This document shows, piece by piece, positions 1 through 7,460 of a stretch of 64,000 nucleotides of DNA. How positions within the stretch are numbered: the first letter of the stretch is position 1; every line of letters begins with the position of its first letter. The notes under the pieces are model-generated. The model saw nothing but the letters and a program-made list of their open reading frames with translations. It ran no database searches and was not told the origin of the DNA. The position numbers and the translations under genes are program-made. This DNA comes from CF-46 sp963760735 (lineage in GTDB: Bacteria; Chloroflexota; Limnocylindria; Limnocylindrales; CSP1-4): contig CAVXEB010000004.1 of the NCBI GenBank assembly GCA_963760735.1, positions 1,240,001 to 1,304,000 on the forward strand, written 5' to 3'.

Positions 1-582
1 GAGGGCCGGCCGGATGACTCGATCGCGGAGCTTGTAGCCACGCCGGACGACGTCGACGATCTCGCCCTCCGCGCGCCCACTGCCGGGCACGTTCGCGATC
101 GCCTCGTGCTCGCGAGGGTCGAACTGCGTGCCGGCGACGGCCTCGATCGTGGTGACGCCCTCGCTGTCGAGAAGGGCCCGCAGCTTGCGGTCGATCGCCG
201 CCACGCCCTCGACCCAGCCGTGGTCGGCCAGGTCGGGCGGACGGTTGTCGATCGCGAGGTCGAAGTCGTCGGCGATCGCGAGCACCTTCCGGATGAGGTC
301 CTCGCCCGCGAGCCCGAGCATCTGCTCGCGCTCCTCGGTCGTCCTGCGCCGGTAGTTGCTGAACTCGGCGCGCTCGCGCTGGAGCCCGGCGAGGTACTCG
401 TCGGCCCGCACCGTCATTGCGGCCAGCTCGGCCTTCAGCGCCTCGATGTCGGCGAGGAGCTTCGACGGGGAGACGTCGAGCTCGTCGATCCGCTCCTGGG
501 CGCGGGTCCGATGGGTTCGATGCACGGCGGGGTCGCCGTTCGGGCCGGCGGGCCGGCCGCGGGGGTCGCGTGGATCAGGCAT
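1..582 (-). CDS. grpE: Nucleotide exchange factor GrpE (partial, C-terminus beyond window)
   Basis: GrpE releases ADP from DnaK in the cytoplasmic Hsp70 cycle. The visible 194 codons begin MPDPRDPRG, run through a long helical stretch (DELDVSPSKLLADIEALKAEL, typical of the GrpE coiled coil) and then show the family core: RRRTTEEREQ, ADDFDLAID, VEGVAAIDRKL, GVTTIEAVAG-QFDPREHEAI, and GYKLRDRVIRPAL at the edge. The ATG at 580-582 overlaps the stop of hrcA by 8 nt, so the two genes are very probably translationally coupled and share the CIRCE-controlled promoter. dnaK and dnaJ are expected beyond the left edge. No defects are seen in the visible part. Confidence 0.93.
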   Translation of the reverse strand, partial: MPDPRDPRGRPAGPNGDPAVHRTHRTRAQERIDELDVSPSKLLADIEALKAELAAMTVRADEYLAGLQRERAEFSNYRRRTTEEREQMLGLAGEDLIRKVLAIADDFDLAIDNRPPDLADHGWVEGVAAIDRKLRALLDSEGVTTIEAVAGTQFDPREHEAIANVPGSGRAEGEIVDVVRRGYKLRDRVIRPAL

Positions 583-1633
583 CGATGTTGTGCACCAGCT
601 CGTTGAGGAGGGTGGAGACGAAGCGGACGGTGCCGATCGCCTGGGGATAGGCCATCCGGGTCGGGCCGAGGACACCGACGACGCCGACCGCCCGTCCCGG
701 CTGCCCGTACGGGGCGAGGACGAGGGACACGTCGCGCATCTCCTCGGGCGCGTTCTCGGCACCGATGAAGACCTGGACGGCCCCGGTCGCGGCGACCCGG
801 TCGAGGAGCTCGCCGAGATACGCCCGGTTCTCGAGAGCGGCGAAGACCCGGCGGAGCTTCTCGCTCCGCTCGAACTCCGGCGCCTCCATCACGTGCAGAA
901 GGCCGTCACTGAAGACTTCCTCGATGATCGTCGCATCGTAGTCGCGGATCGCGGCGATCACCCGCTCGCCGACTCGCCGGACGAGCGTCCCGATCGGACC
1001 GTCGCCGTCGATGCGGGCGAGCGCTCGATCCGCGTCGACCGCGGTTCGGCCGGCCATCAGCCCATCCAGGATCACCGCGGCCCGCGTCAGCGCCTCCTGC
1101 TCGACGGTCTCCGGCAGCGTCACGAGGACCTGCCGGAGCGCGCCCTCGCGGAAGACGATGATCAGGCTCGCGAGGCGGTCGCTGATCGAGACGATGTCGA
1201 TCCGCCGGACATGGGCCGCGCGGGGCTTGGCCGGCGTCGCCAGCCCGGCGATCCGGTTCGTGCTCGCGAGGGTCGTGGCGGCGAGCCGGAACCACTGCTC
1301 GGAGGCGTGCTGCACCTGGCCGAACTGGTGACGGATCATCAGCTGCTCGATGGCCGGGATCTGGGAATCGACGATCGACTCCACGAAGTAGCGGTAGCCC
1401 GCATCCGTCGGGATCCGCCCGGCGCTCGTGTGCGGGTGTGTCAGGAGCCCGCCGCCCTCGAGGTCGGCGAGGATGTTGCGGACCGTGGCGCTGGACACGC
1501 CGAGGCCGTAGCGCTCGACGAGCGCCTGGGATGCGACCGGGATCGCGGTCGAGACGTATTCCTCAATGACGGCCCGCAGGATCGATTCGGAACGGGGATC
1601 CAGCGAACCGGTGGTGCGGAGACGACGCGCCAC
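575..1633 (-). CDS. hrcA: Heat-inducible transcription repressor HrcA
   Basis: HrcA represses class I heat-shock genes by binding CIRCE and is kept active by GroEL. The 352-residue protein has the N-terminal winged helix (about residues 8-80) with the family signature GVSSATVRNILADLE, followed by HPHTSAGRIPTDAGYRYFV, then the GAF-like and dimerisation regions. Length is normal for the family. The start is GTG at 1631-1633 because homology begins directly after it. A perfect CIRCE lies 50 nt upstream, so the gene is autoregulated. Its 3' end overlaps grpE by 8 nt. Confidence 0.97.
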   Translation of the reverse strand: MARRLRTTGSLDPRSESILRAVIEEYVSTAIPVASQALVERYGLGVSSATVRNILADLEGGGLLTHPHTSAGRIPTDAGYRYFVESIVDSQIPAIEQLMIRHQFGQVQHASEQWFRLAATTLASTNRIAGLATPAKPRAAHVRRIDIVSISDRLASLIIVFREGALRQVLVTLPETVEQEALTRAAVILDGLMAGRTAVDADRALARIDGDGPIGTLVRRVGERVIAAIRDYDATIIEEVFSDGLLHVMEAPEFERSEKLRRVFAALENRAYLGELLDRVAATGAVQVFIGAENAPEEMRDVSLVLAPYGQPGRAVGVVGVLGPTRMAYPQAIGTVRFVSTLLNELVHNIDA

Positions 1634-1682
1634 GGGGACCTCGCGGGGCTGCGCCGCGCATGCTGCACGGCGGGCTGTGGAC

Positions 1683-1709
1683 TTAGCACTCTCGTGTGTC
1701 GAGTGCTAA
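1683..1709 (-). promoter_or_regulatory. CIRCE operator (HrcA binding site)
   Basis: A perfect inverted repeat TTAGCACTC, 9-nt spacer, GAGTGCTAA, identical to the CIRCE consensus. It lies between the promoter at 1713-1742 and the hrcA start, so bound HrcA would block initiation or early elongation. Confidence 0.97.
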
Positions 1710-1712
1710 CGA

Positions 1713-1742
1713 ACTTTAGCAGTCGGACGATCCGAGTGTCAA
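1713..1742 (-). promoter_or_regulatory. Promoter of hrcA-grpE
   Basis: On the minus strand a consensus -35 TTGACA (1737-1742) and a -10-like TAAAGT (1713-1718) are separated by 18 nt. The CIRCE palindrome begins a few bases downstream, at the predicted transcription start. Confidence 0.7.
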
Positions 1743-1776
1743 CGGTCCACGACGCGATTCCGCACGATTCCGGGTG

Positions 1777-3066
1777 TCAGACAAGGCGGGCGAAGAGCTC
1801 GTTCGACAACAGCCGGCCGCGGGTGGTCAGGACGATCCGGTCCGCGTCGTCGATCGTGAGCAGCTCGGCGGCGAGCGCCCATCCGAAGAGGTCCGCGAGG
1901 GGCGGCTCCGTTCCCGCCGAACGAGGCAGGCCCCGATCCGTCCGGAGCCCGAGGATCGCCGCCTCCGCCGCGGCGGTCTCGGCATCGACCGCCTCGAATC
2001 CGCCGGGCGGCAGGCCGGGGGCTCGGCGCGACGCCGGCGGCGGCGTCAGGGCGTCGACGTATCGCCCGAGGTGGGCCGCGTTCCAGCGACGTCTGACGAC
2101 GTCGAAGGCGTGCGCACCGGGGCCCACCGCCTCGTACGGCCGTCGCTCCCAGTAGGCGAGGTTGTGGCGGCTCTCGTGCCCTGGCCTGGCCCAGTTGCTG
2201 ATCTCGTAGCCGCGCCAGCCGTCCTCCCCGAGGCGATGGACCGCGTGGTGGTACTGGGCTGCCGCCCGGTCCTCGTCCTGCTCGAGGAGGGCCGCGTCTC
2301 GCCAGCGGCGTGCGCCACGACGGGTCGGGAGATGGTCGCCGTCGGGACCGGTCAGGCCCTCGGCGTCGGGGTCGTCGAGCGTCAGCGCGTAGAGCGACAG
2401 ATGATCCGGGTCGAGATCGAGGGCGGCGTCGAGGGTGTCGATCCAGGTCACGAGCGACCCGTCCGGGATGTCGTAGAGGAGATCGACGTTGACGGAGCCG
2501 ATGCCCCCGGCGCGGGCCTCGCCCACGGCGTCGGCGACGTCCTGAGGCCGGTGGCGGCGGCCGAGCCGCCGGAGCTGGCTTCGATCGAGGCTCTGGGCTC
2601 CGAACGAGATCCGGGTGATGCCCGCGGCGACGAGGGCCGCCGGATCCCCGCGTTCGTCGGGACCCGGGTTCGCCTCGATGGTGATCTCCGCGTCCTCGGC
2701 CACGCCGAACCGCTCGCGGATCGTCTCGAGCAGCCCGGCGACGACGTCGGACGGGAGGAGGCTCGGGGTGCCGCCGCCGAGGTAGACCGTCGACAGGCGG
2801 GGCCGGCGCCGGGTCCCGGGTGGGCCGAAGACGGCATCGAGCGCATCGGCGCGGAGCGCGATCTCCACCCGGAGCGCAGCCACGAACGCGTCGATCCGGT
2901 TGGTCGGCCCGCGGGTGGCCGCCCCGGCCACCACCACGAAGTCGCAGTACGGGCAGAGCGACACGCAGAACGGGACGTGGACGTACAGCCCGACCGGGGG
3001 CTGCGGAGCCGAGCCGTCCCCATCGGCCTGTCGCGTTGACGGTCGGCCCCCGGCGCCCCCGCTCAC
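1777..3066 (-). CDS. hemW: Radical SAM heme chaperone HemW
   Basis: HemW is a radical-SAM protein related to coproporphyrinogen dehydrogenase HemN that binds and delivers heme. The 429-residue protein shows the cluster motif C34-VSL-C38-PY-C41-DF. The position after the third Cys is Phe, as in HemW, rather than the extra Cys of HemN. Further family blocks are YLGGGTPSLL, EANPG, RISFGAQS and GYEISNWARPGHESRHNLAYW. The GTG start (3064-3066) overlaps the stop of the upstream CPBP gene in a GTGA, indicating coupling. About 25 variable residues precede the conserved GLYVHVPFC core. Confidence 0.93.
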   Translation of the reverse strand: MSGGAGGRPSTRQADGDGSAPQPPVGLYVHVPFCVSLCPYCDFVVVAGAATRGPTNRIDAFVAALRVEIALRADALDAVFGPPGTRRRPRLSTVYLGGGTPSLLPSDVVAGLLETIRERFGVAEDAEITIEANPGPDERGDPAALVAAGITRISFGAQSLDRSQLRRLGRRHRPQDVADAVGEARAGGIGSVNVDLLYDIPDGSLVTWIDTLDAALDLDPDHLSLYALTLDDPDAEGLTGPDGDHLPTRRGARRWRDAALLEQDEDRAAAQYHHAVHRLGEDGWRGYEISNWARPGHESRHNLAYWERRPYEAVGPGAHAFDVVRRRWNAAHLGRYVDALTPPPASRRAPGLPPGGFEAVDAETAAAEAAILGLRTDRGLPRSAGTEPPLADLFGWALAAELLTIDDADRIVLTTRGRLLSNELFARLV

Positions 3067-3830
3067 CGGTCCCGCGATGCGGGCTCCCGGGGCCCGATCA
3101 CGTGCCAGCCCTTCGGCGGGCGGCGCTTCGCCTCTAGCTCCTCGACCTCGCGCCCGCGCGGCAGGAACTGGCCGGCGTGGCCCGTCGCCAGGAAGACGGA
3201 GAAGCGGGTGATCGCGTGGCCCAGGAACGCGGCCGCGATCCCGCCGGTCACCACCGTGACCCAGCCGCCGGCGAGGCCGATCCCGAGCGCCATCAGCAGC
3301 AGCCAGCGATTCCGGCCGGGCGCCCCGAGCCGCGTCGTGAGCGCGTAGAGCAGGGCCTGGATGACGTTCGCCGCGGTCGGGTCGAGCCCGGTCAGCAGGA
3401 GCGCGCCGAAGACCGCGCCGCGGAACGCGACCTCGTCGATGATCGCGGTGACGACGGCATTCAGGAGCGCTCCCGGATACGACCAGACGTCGGGGAAGCG
3501 CAGGCGGTGGTAGCGGTAGAACGCGACGCCCATCGCGATCGCGCTGCCGATCGCGCCGTACAGGAGGCCGAAGAAGATCGTCTTCTGCCGGTCACCCGGG
3601 CCGATCGCGAAATCGCTCTGGGGCGACGGGTGAACGATGTAGATCGCGGTGACGAGCGCGAGCCCGATCGCGTACCAGGCGATCCGCCGGCGGAACGAGG
3701 GCGCCTGGCCGTCGACGGCGTCGTCGTACTCGGCGGCGCTGAACCGGAACGCCTCGAGCCGGAGCATGATCAGGAGGAGCGCCAGCCCGGCGGCGATCAG
3801 CCACCGGAGGGTCGGGATCCACGCCTCCAC
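3063..3830 (-). CDS. CPBP-family intramembrane protein (probable metalloprotease)
   Basis: A 255-residue multi-pass membrane protein of the CPBP/Abi type, related to prenyl-CAAX proteases. The core motif is D132-E133-VAF-R137-G, in place of the usual EExxxR. The second family motif (FxxxH) is not clear: QALLYALTTR sits where it should be. The third is GHAITRF, in place of HxxxN. The metal site therefore looks partly degenerate and protease activity is uncertain. The C-terminal 45 residues are polar and probably cytoplasmic. It lies between lepA and hemW and overlaps hemW by 4 nt; the substrate is unknown. Confidence 0.75.
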   Translation of the reverse strand: MEAWIPTLRWLIAAGLALLLIMLRLEAFRFSAAEYDDAVDGQAPSFRRRIAWYAIGLALVTAIYIVHPSPQSDFAIGPGDRQKTIFFGLLYGAIGSAIAMGVAFYRYHRLRFPDVWSYPGALLNAVVTAIIDEVAFRGAVFGALLLTGLDPTAANVIQALLYALTTRLGAPGRNRWLLLMALGIGLAGGWVTVVTGGIAAAFLGHAITRFSVFLATGHAGQFLPRGREVEELEAKRRPPKGWHVIGPREPASRDR

Positions 3831-3906
3831 GGTCAGCGCGCTCCGGCGGCGCCGGGTCGCGGCGTCGCGTCCGCAGAGGGAGCGGCGTGCCGTCCGCCGA
3901 CGCCGC

Positions 3907-5718
3907 TCAGCTCTCGCCCATCCGGAGCATCGCCAGGAACGCCTCCTGCGGGATCTCGACCGAGCCGACCCGCTTCATCCGCTGCTTGCCCTCTTTCTGC
4001 TTCTCGAGCAGCTTCCGCTTCCGGGTGATGTCGCCACCGTAGCACTTGGCAAGCACGTTCTTGCGCATCGCGCGGACCGTCTCACGCGCGATGACGTTGC
4101 TTCCGATCGACGCCTGGATCGGGATCTCGAACATCTGGCGCGGGATCAGCTCCTTGAGCCGCTCGGTGAGGCCGCGCCCGACCGACTGGGCCTTGTCGCG
4201 GTGGACGATCAGCGACAGGGCGTCGACGGGCTCGCCGTTGACGAGGATGTCGACCTTCGCCAGGTTCGCCGGCCGGTAGCCGAGCTCCTCGTAGTCCATC
4301 GACGCGTAGCCCTGGCTGCGGCTCTTCAGCTGGTCGAAGTAGTCGACGATCAGCTCCGCCAGGGGCATCTCGAAATGGAGGACGACGCGGGTCGGGTCGA
4401 GGTACTCCATGTTCTGGAACAGCCCGCGGCGATTGGTCGAGAGCTCCATCAGCGGCCCGATGTACTGCGCCGGGGTGACGACGCTGAGCTTGACCCACGG
4501 CTCCTCGAGAATCTCGATGTCCGATGGGTTCGGGAGGAGCGAGGGATTGTCGATCGCCACCTCGCCGCGGCCGTGGAGCAGCTGGACGTGGTACTCCACC
4601 GAGGGCGCGGAGGCGATCAGGTCGAGGTTGAACTCGCGCTCCAGCCGCTCCTGGACGATCTCCATGTGGAGCAGCCCGAGGAAGCCGCAGCGGAACCCGA
4701 ACCCGAGTGCCACCGAGCTCTCCGGCTCGTAGGTGAAGCTCGCGTCGTTCAGGTGGAGCTTCTCGAGCGCCTCGCGCAGGAGCGGGTAGTCCTCGCCGGA
4801 CACCGGGTAGATGCCGGCGAAGACGAGGCTCTTCGCGGGCTGGTAGCCGGGCAGCGGTTCGGCGGCGGGTCGGGCAACCGTCGTGACCGTATCGCCGACC
4901 TGGGCGTCGCGGACGCTCTTGAGCCCCGTTGCCACGTAGCCGACCTCACCGGCGGCGAGCTGCTTGACCGGGACGAGCTGCGGCCGGAACACGCCGAGCT
5001 CCAGCGGCTCGGCCGTGGCGCCGGAGCCCATGAGCCGGACCTCGTCGTGCTGGCGGAGCGTGCCCTGGGCCAGCCGGACGTAGACGATCACGCCCTTGTA
5101 GGCGTCGTAGTGACTGTCGAAGATCAGGCCCTGGACGGGCTTCGCCGGGTCGCCCTTCGGCGAGGGGATCCGGGCGACGATCGCCTCGAGGATCTCGGGA
5201 ACGCCGGTCCCGTCCTTCGCGCTGGCGAGGAGCACCTCCTCGCGCGGGATCGCCAGGACGTTCTCGAGCTCGTCCATGATCGTGTCCGGGTCGGCCGACG
5301 GGAGGTCGATCTTGTTCAGGACCGGGATCAGGGTGAGCCCCTCGCGAAGCGCGAGGTGGACGTTGGCGAGCGTCTGGGCCTCGATCCCCTGGGTCGCGTC
5401 GACGACGAGGATCGCGCCCTCGCACGCCTGGAGGCTGTGGCTGACCTCGTAGGAGAAGTCGACGTGGCCCGGCGTGTCGATGAGGTTGAGGCCGTACGTG
5501 TGCCCGTCGGCCGCCTTGTACTCGAGACGCACTGCGCGGGCCTTGATCGTGATGCCCTTCTCGCGCTCGAGGTCCATCGAGTCGAGGACCTGGCTCATCA
5601 TGTGGCGCCCTTCGACGGTGTGGGTCAGCTCCAGGAGCCGGTCGGCCAGGGTCGACTTGCCGTGATCGATGTGGGCGATGATCGAGAAATTGCGGAGTCG
5701 GTCCTGGGGGATCGTCAC
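3907..5718 (-). CDS. lepA: Elongation factor 4 (LepA)
   Basis: A ribosome-dependent GTPase that can back-translocate stalled ribosomes. The 603 residues have the G1 motif AHIDHGKST near the N-terminus, MDLEREKGITIKA (switch I), DTPGH, NKIDLP, then translation-factor domains II/III and the LepA-specific C-terminal domain ending KEGKQRMKRVGSVEIPQEAFLAML. Length is as expected. The start is GTG (5716-5718), giving MTIPQDRLRNFSIIAH. It is the first gene of the minus-strand run leading to the CPBP gene and hemW (76 nt gap). Confidence 0.98.
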   Translation of the reverse strand: MTIPQDRLRNFSIIAHIDHGKSTLADRLLELTHTVEGRHMMSQVLDSMDLEREKGITIKARAVRLEYKAADGHTYGLNLIDTPGHVDFSYEVSHSLQACEGAILVVDATQGIEAQTLANVHLALREGLTLIPVLNKIDLPSADPDTIMDELENVLAIPREEVLLASAKDGTGVPEILEAIVARIPSPKGDPAKPVQGLIFDSHYDAYKGVIVYVRLAQGTLRQHDEVRLMGSGATAEPLELGVFRPQLVPVKQLAAGEVGYVATGLKSVRDAQVGDTVTTVARPAAEPLPGYQPAKSLVFAGIYPVSGEDYPLLREALEKLHLNDASFTYEPESSVALGFGFRCGFLGLLHMEIVQERLEREFNLDLIASAPSVEYHVQLLHGRGEVAIDNPSLLPNPSDIEILEEPWVKLSVVTPAQYIGPLMELSTNRRGLFQNMEYLDPTRVVLHFEMPLAELIVDYFDQLKSRSQGYASMDYEELGYRPANLAKVDILVNGEPVDALSLIVHRDKAQSVGRGLTERLKELIPRQMFEIPIQASIGSNVIARETVRAMRKNVLAKCYGGDITRKRKLLEKQKEGKQRMKRVGSVEIPQEAFLAMLRMGES

Positions 5719-5896
5719 GGGGCGGGAGTGTAGCCGGTCGGTTCCCCCGACTCCGGATCCGGCGCGGCTGAGGCGTCGTTAGAGCGGGCGGCGCCCGGCT
5801 GCCGCAGGACGACCGCGGAGGCGCGAGTCTCATCGCGCGCCCGAGAACGACCGCCCCAGTCCGCGGTGAGTCGTCGGGCCATACACTCGCGGGCGC

Positions 5897-7399
5897 ATGG
5901 CGGTGCCGAAGGTTCATGGCGACAACTCCCGTGGATGGGACGCTGTCCTCCGGCACCGAGCCGAATGGGCGGCTCCGCTTCTGATCCCGGTCATCCTGCT
6001 GGTCGCGCTCTTGCTGATCGCCGGTCTGGATCCCGCACCCGGGATGACTGCGAGCCGCAGCCCGTTCACCGACGAAGCGTGGAGCGTCATCGGTGCGCGG
6101 AACCTCGCTCGCTTCGGGACGTGGGCGACCGACGACTGGCACCTCTACCTCGTCAACCTCCCATTCAGCGGCCTCGAGGCGCTGTCGTTCCAGGTGCTGG
6201 GCGTCGGGATCGTCCAGGCGCGACTGGTGTCGATCCTCGCGACAGTCGGGACGACCGCCCTCCTCGCGATCGGCCTCCGTCGGCCATTCGGCCGGCTCCC
6301 GGCCGCGATTGGCGCGGCCTCGTTCGCGGCTTCGACACTCGTCCTCTTCTACGGTCATCTCGCGTTGCTCGAGCCGCTCGTGGCAACCGGCCTGACACTC
6401 GCGGTTGTGCTGGTGTGGAGCGCCGGAGGCGAGCGGGCTGGCCGATCCGGCCTTCTTGCCGGGCTGGCCCTCGCGCTGGCGATCGGGACGAAGCCGAACG
6501 CGGTGTTCGCGTCGATCGGGATCCTGCTCGGGGTCGCCATCGTCGGCGGCCGCCACGACCGCGTCGTCCGACGTTGGCTGATGGGCGCGCTGGCTTCGAT
6601 CGCCGCCAGCGCGGTTGCCTGGGTGGTGGTCGTCCTCGTCCCGCACGGCTCCGAGGTCGCCGCCGATATCCGGATCTGGCCGGCCCAGCACCTCCCCGGC
6701 TCGGTCGGCGACCTCGTCTACTCGATCGTTCATTACCCGTTCAGCACCGATGGCGCGATCCCGGCCGCCCTCGTCCTGGGGATCGCCGGGATGGCTGGTC
6801 TGGTCGGGTCGATCGCGCGTTGGAGCGATCTGGATGCGGGCCGGCGTCGGATGGTGGGCGCGGCAACCGGCTGGCTCGTCGTCGGGGTCGTGCCGTTGTT
6901 CGGCCTCGACTACCACCCGAATCGGTACGTCGTGCCCCTGCTCCCGGCGTTCTCGGTGCTGCTTGGGGCCGGGCTGTCGATCGCCCGGCCGACCTTCGGT
7001 GGATCGACGTTGCGCAGGCGCGTCGCGGCAATCGGCCTGGTCGTCGTCCTCGTCCTGCCGGGCTTGGCGGCGTACGGCTCGTGGCTGACCTCGGGCACGA
7101 GCGACCTCGTGCCCGCCCAAACGGCCGTCGCGCGGCTCCTTCCGGCAGGATCGGTGGTCGAGGGAGACCTCGCGCCGCTCCTTGCCATGACCTCGGGTGC
7201 GACGACGATCGTCCGCTGGCCGAATGCCGGGGTCAACGCCGGAGATGGGTACGCGGACCAGGGCGTTCGATACGTCGTGACGTCGCCGAACGCACCGCCA
7301 TCGTGGGTCTCCCGGCATCGCGCCGCCTGGGCCGCGCGACAGGCGCTGCGGTGCATGACCTGGGGTGGCGAGGTCGTCTGCCTGTTCGCGGTGCCCTGA
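5897..7399 (+). CDS. GT-C membrane glycosyltransferase (GT39/PMT-like)
   Basis: A 500-residue protein with about ten hydrophobic segments. After the first membrane helix comes an extracellular loop with SPFTDEAWSVIG; an Asp-Glu pair in this position is the usual catalytic motif of GT-C enzymes that use polyprenyl-phosphate sugars. The final about 90 residues form a soluble domain (LLPAGSVVEGDLAPLLAM onward, including RYVVTSP). It probably glycosylates a lipid or surface protein, but donor and acceptor cannot be inferred. It faces the larger relative at 7461-9737 convergently, with 61 nt between them. The start is the ATG at 5897. Confidence 0.75.
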   Translation: MAVPKVHGDNSRGWDAVLRHRAEWAAPLLIPVILLVALLLIAGLDPAPGMTASRSPFTDEAWSVIGARNLARFGTWATDDWHLYLVNLPFSGLEALSFQVLGVGIVQARLVSILATVGTTALLAIGLRRPFGRLPAAIGAASFAASTLVLFYGHLALLEPLVATGLTLAVVLVWSAGGERAGRSGLLAGLALALAIGTKPNAVFASIGILLGVAIVGGRHDRVVRRWLMGALASIAASAVAWVVVVLVPHGSEVAADIRIWPAQHLPGSVGDLVYSIVHYPFSTDGAIPAALVLGIAGMAGLVGSIARWSDLDAGRRRMVGAATGWLVVGVVPLFGLDYHPNRYVVPLLPAFSVLLGAGLSIARPTFGGSTLRRRVAAIGLVVVLVLPGLAAYGSWLTSGTSDLVPAQTAVARLLPAGSVVEGDLAPLLAMTSGATTIVRWPNAGVNAGDGYADQGVRYVVTSPNAPPSWVSRHRAAWAARQALRCMTWGGEVVCLFAVP

Positions 7400-7460
7400 C
7401 TGTCGCGGTGCCTGACGCTACCGTGTGTCGACGCGGGCCACCCCGGGCGGCCCGAGTCGG

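Noticed and set aside
1774..3039. Plus-strand 421-codon frame opposite hemW
   Set aside because: Composition is that of the antisense of a conserved gene; no homology-like motifs.
4946..7318. Very long minus-strand open frame across lepA's 5' end and the first glycosyltransferase
   Set aside because: It is Arg/Asp/Pro/Gly-rich with no domain and lies antisense or out of frame to well-supported genes; long shadow frames are expected at this G+C.
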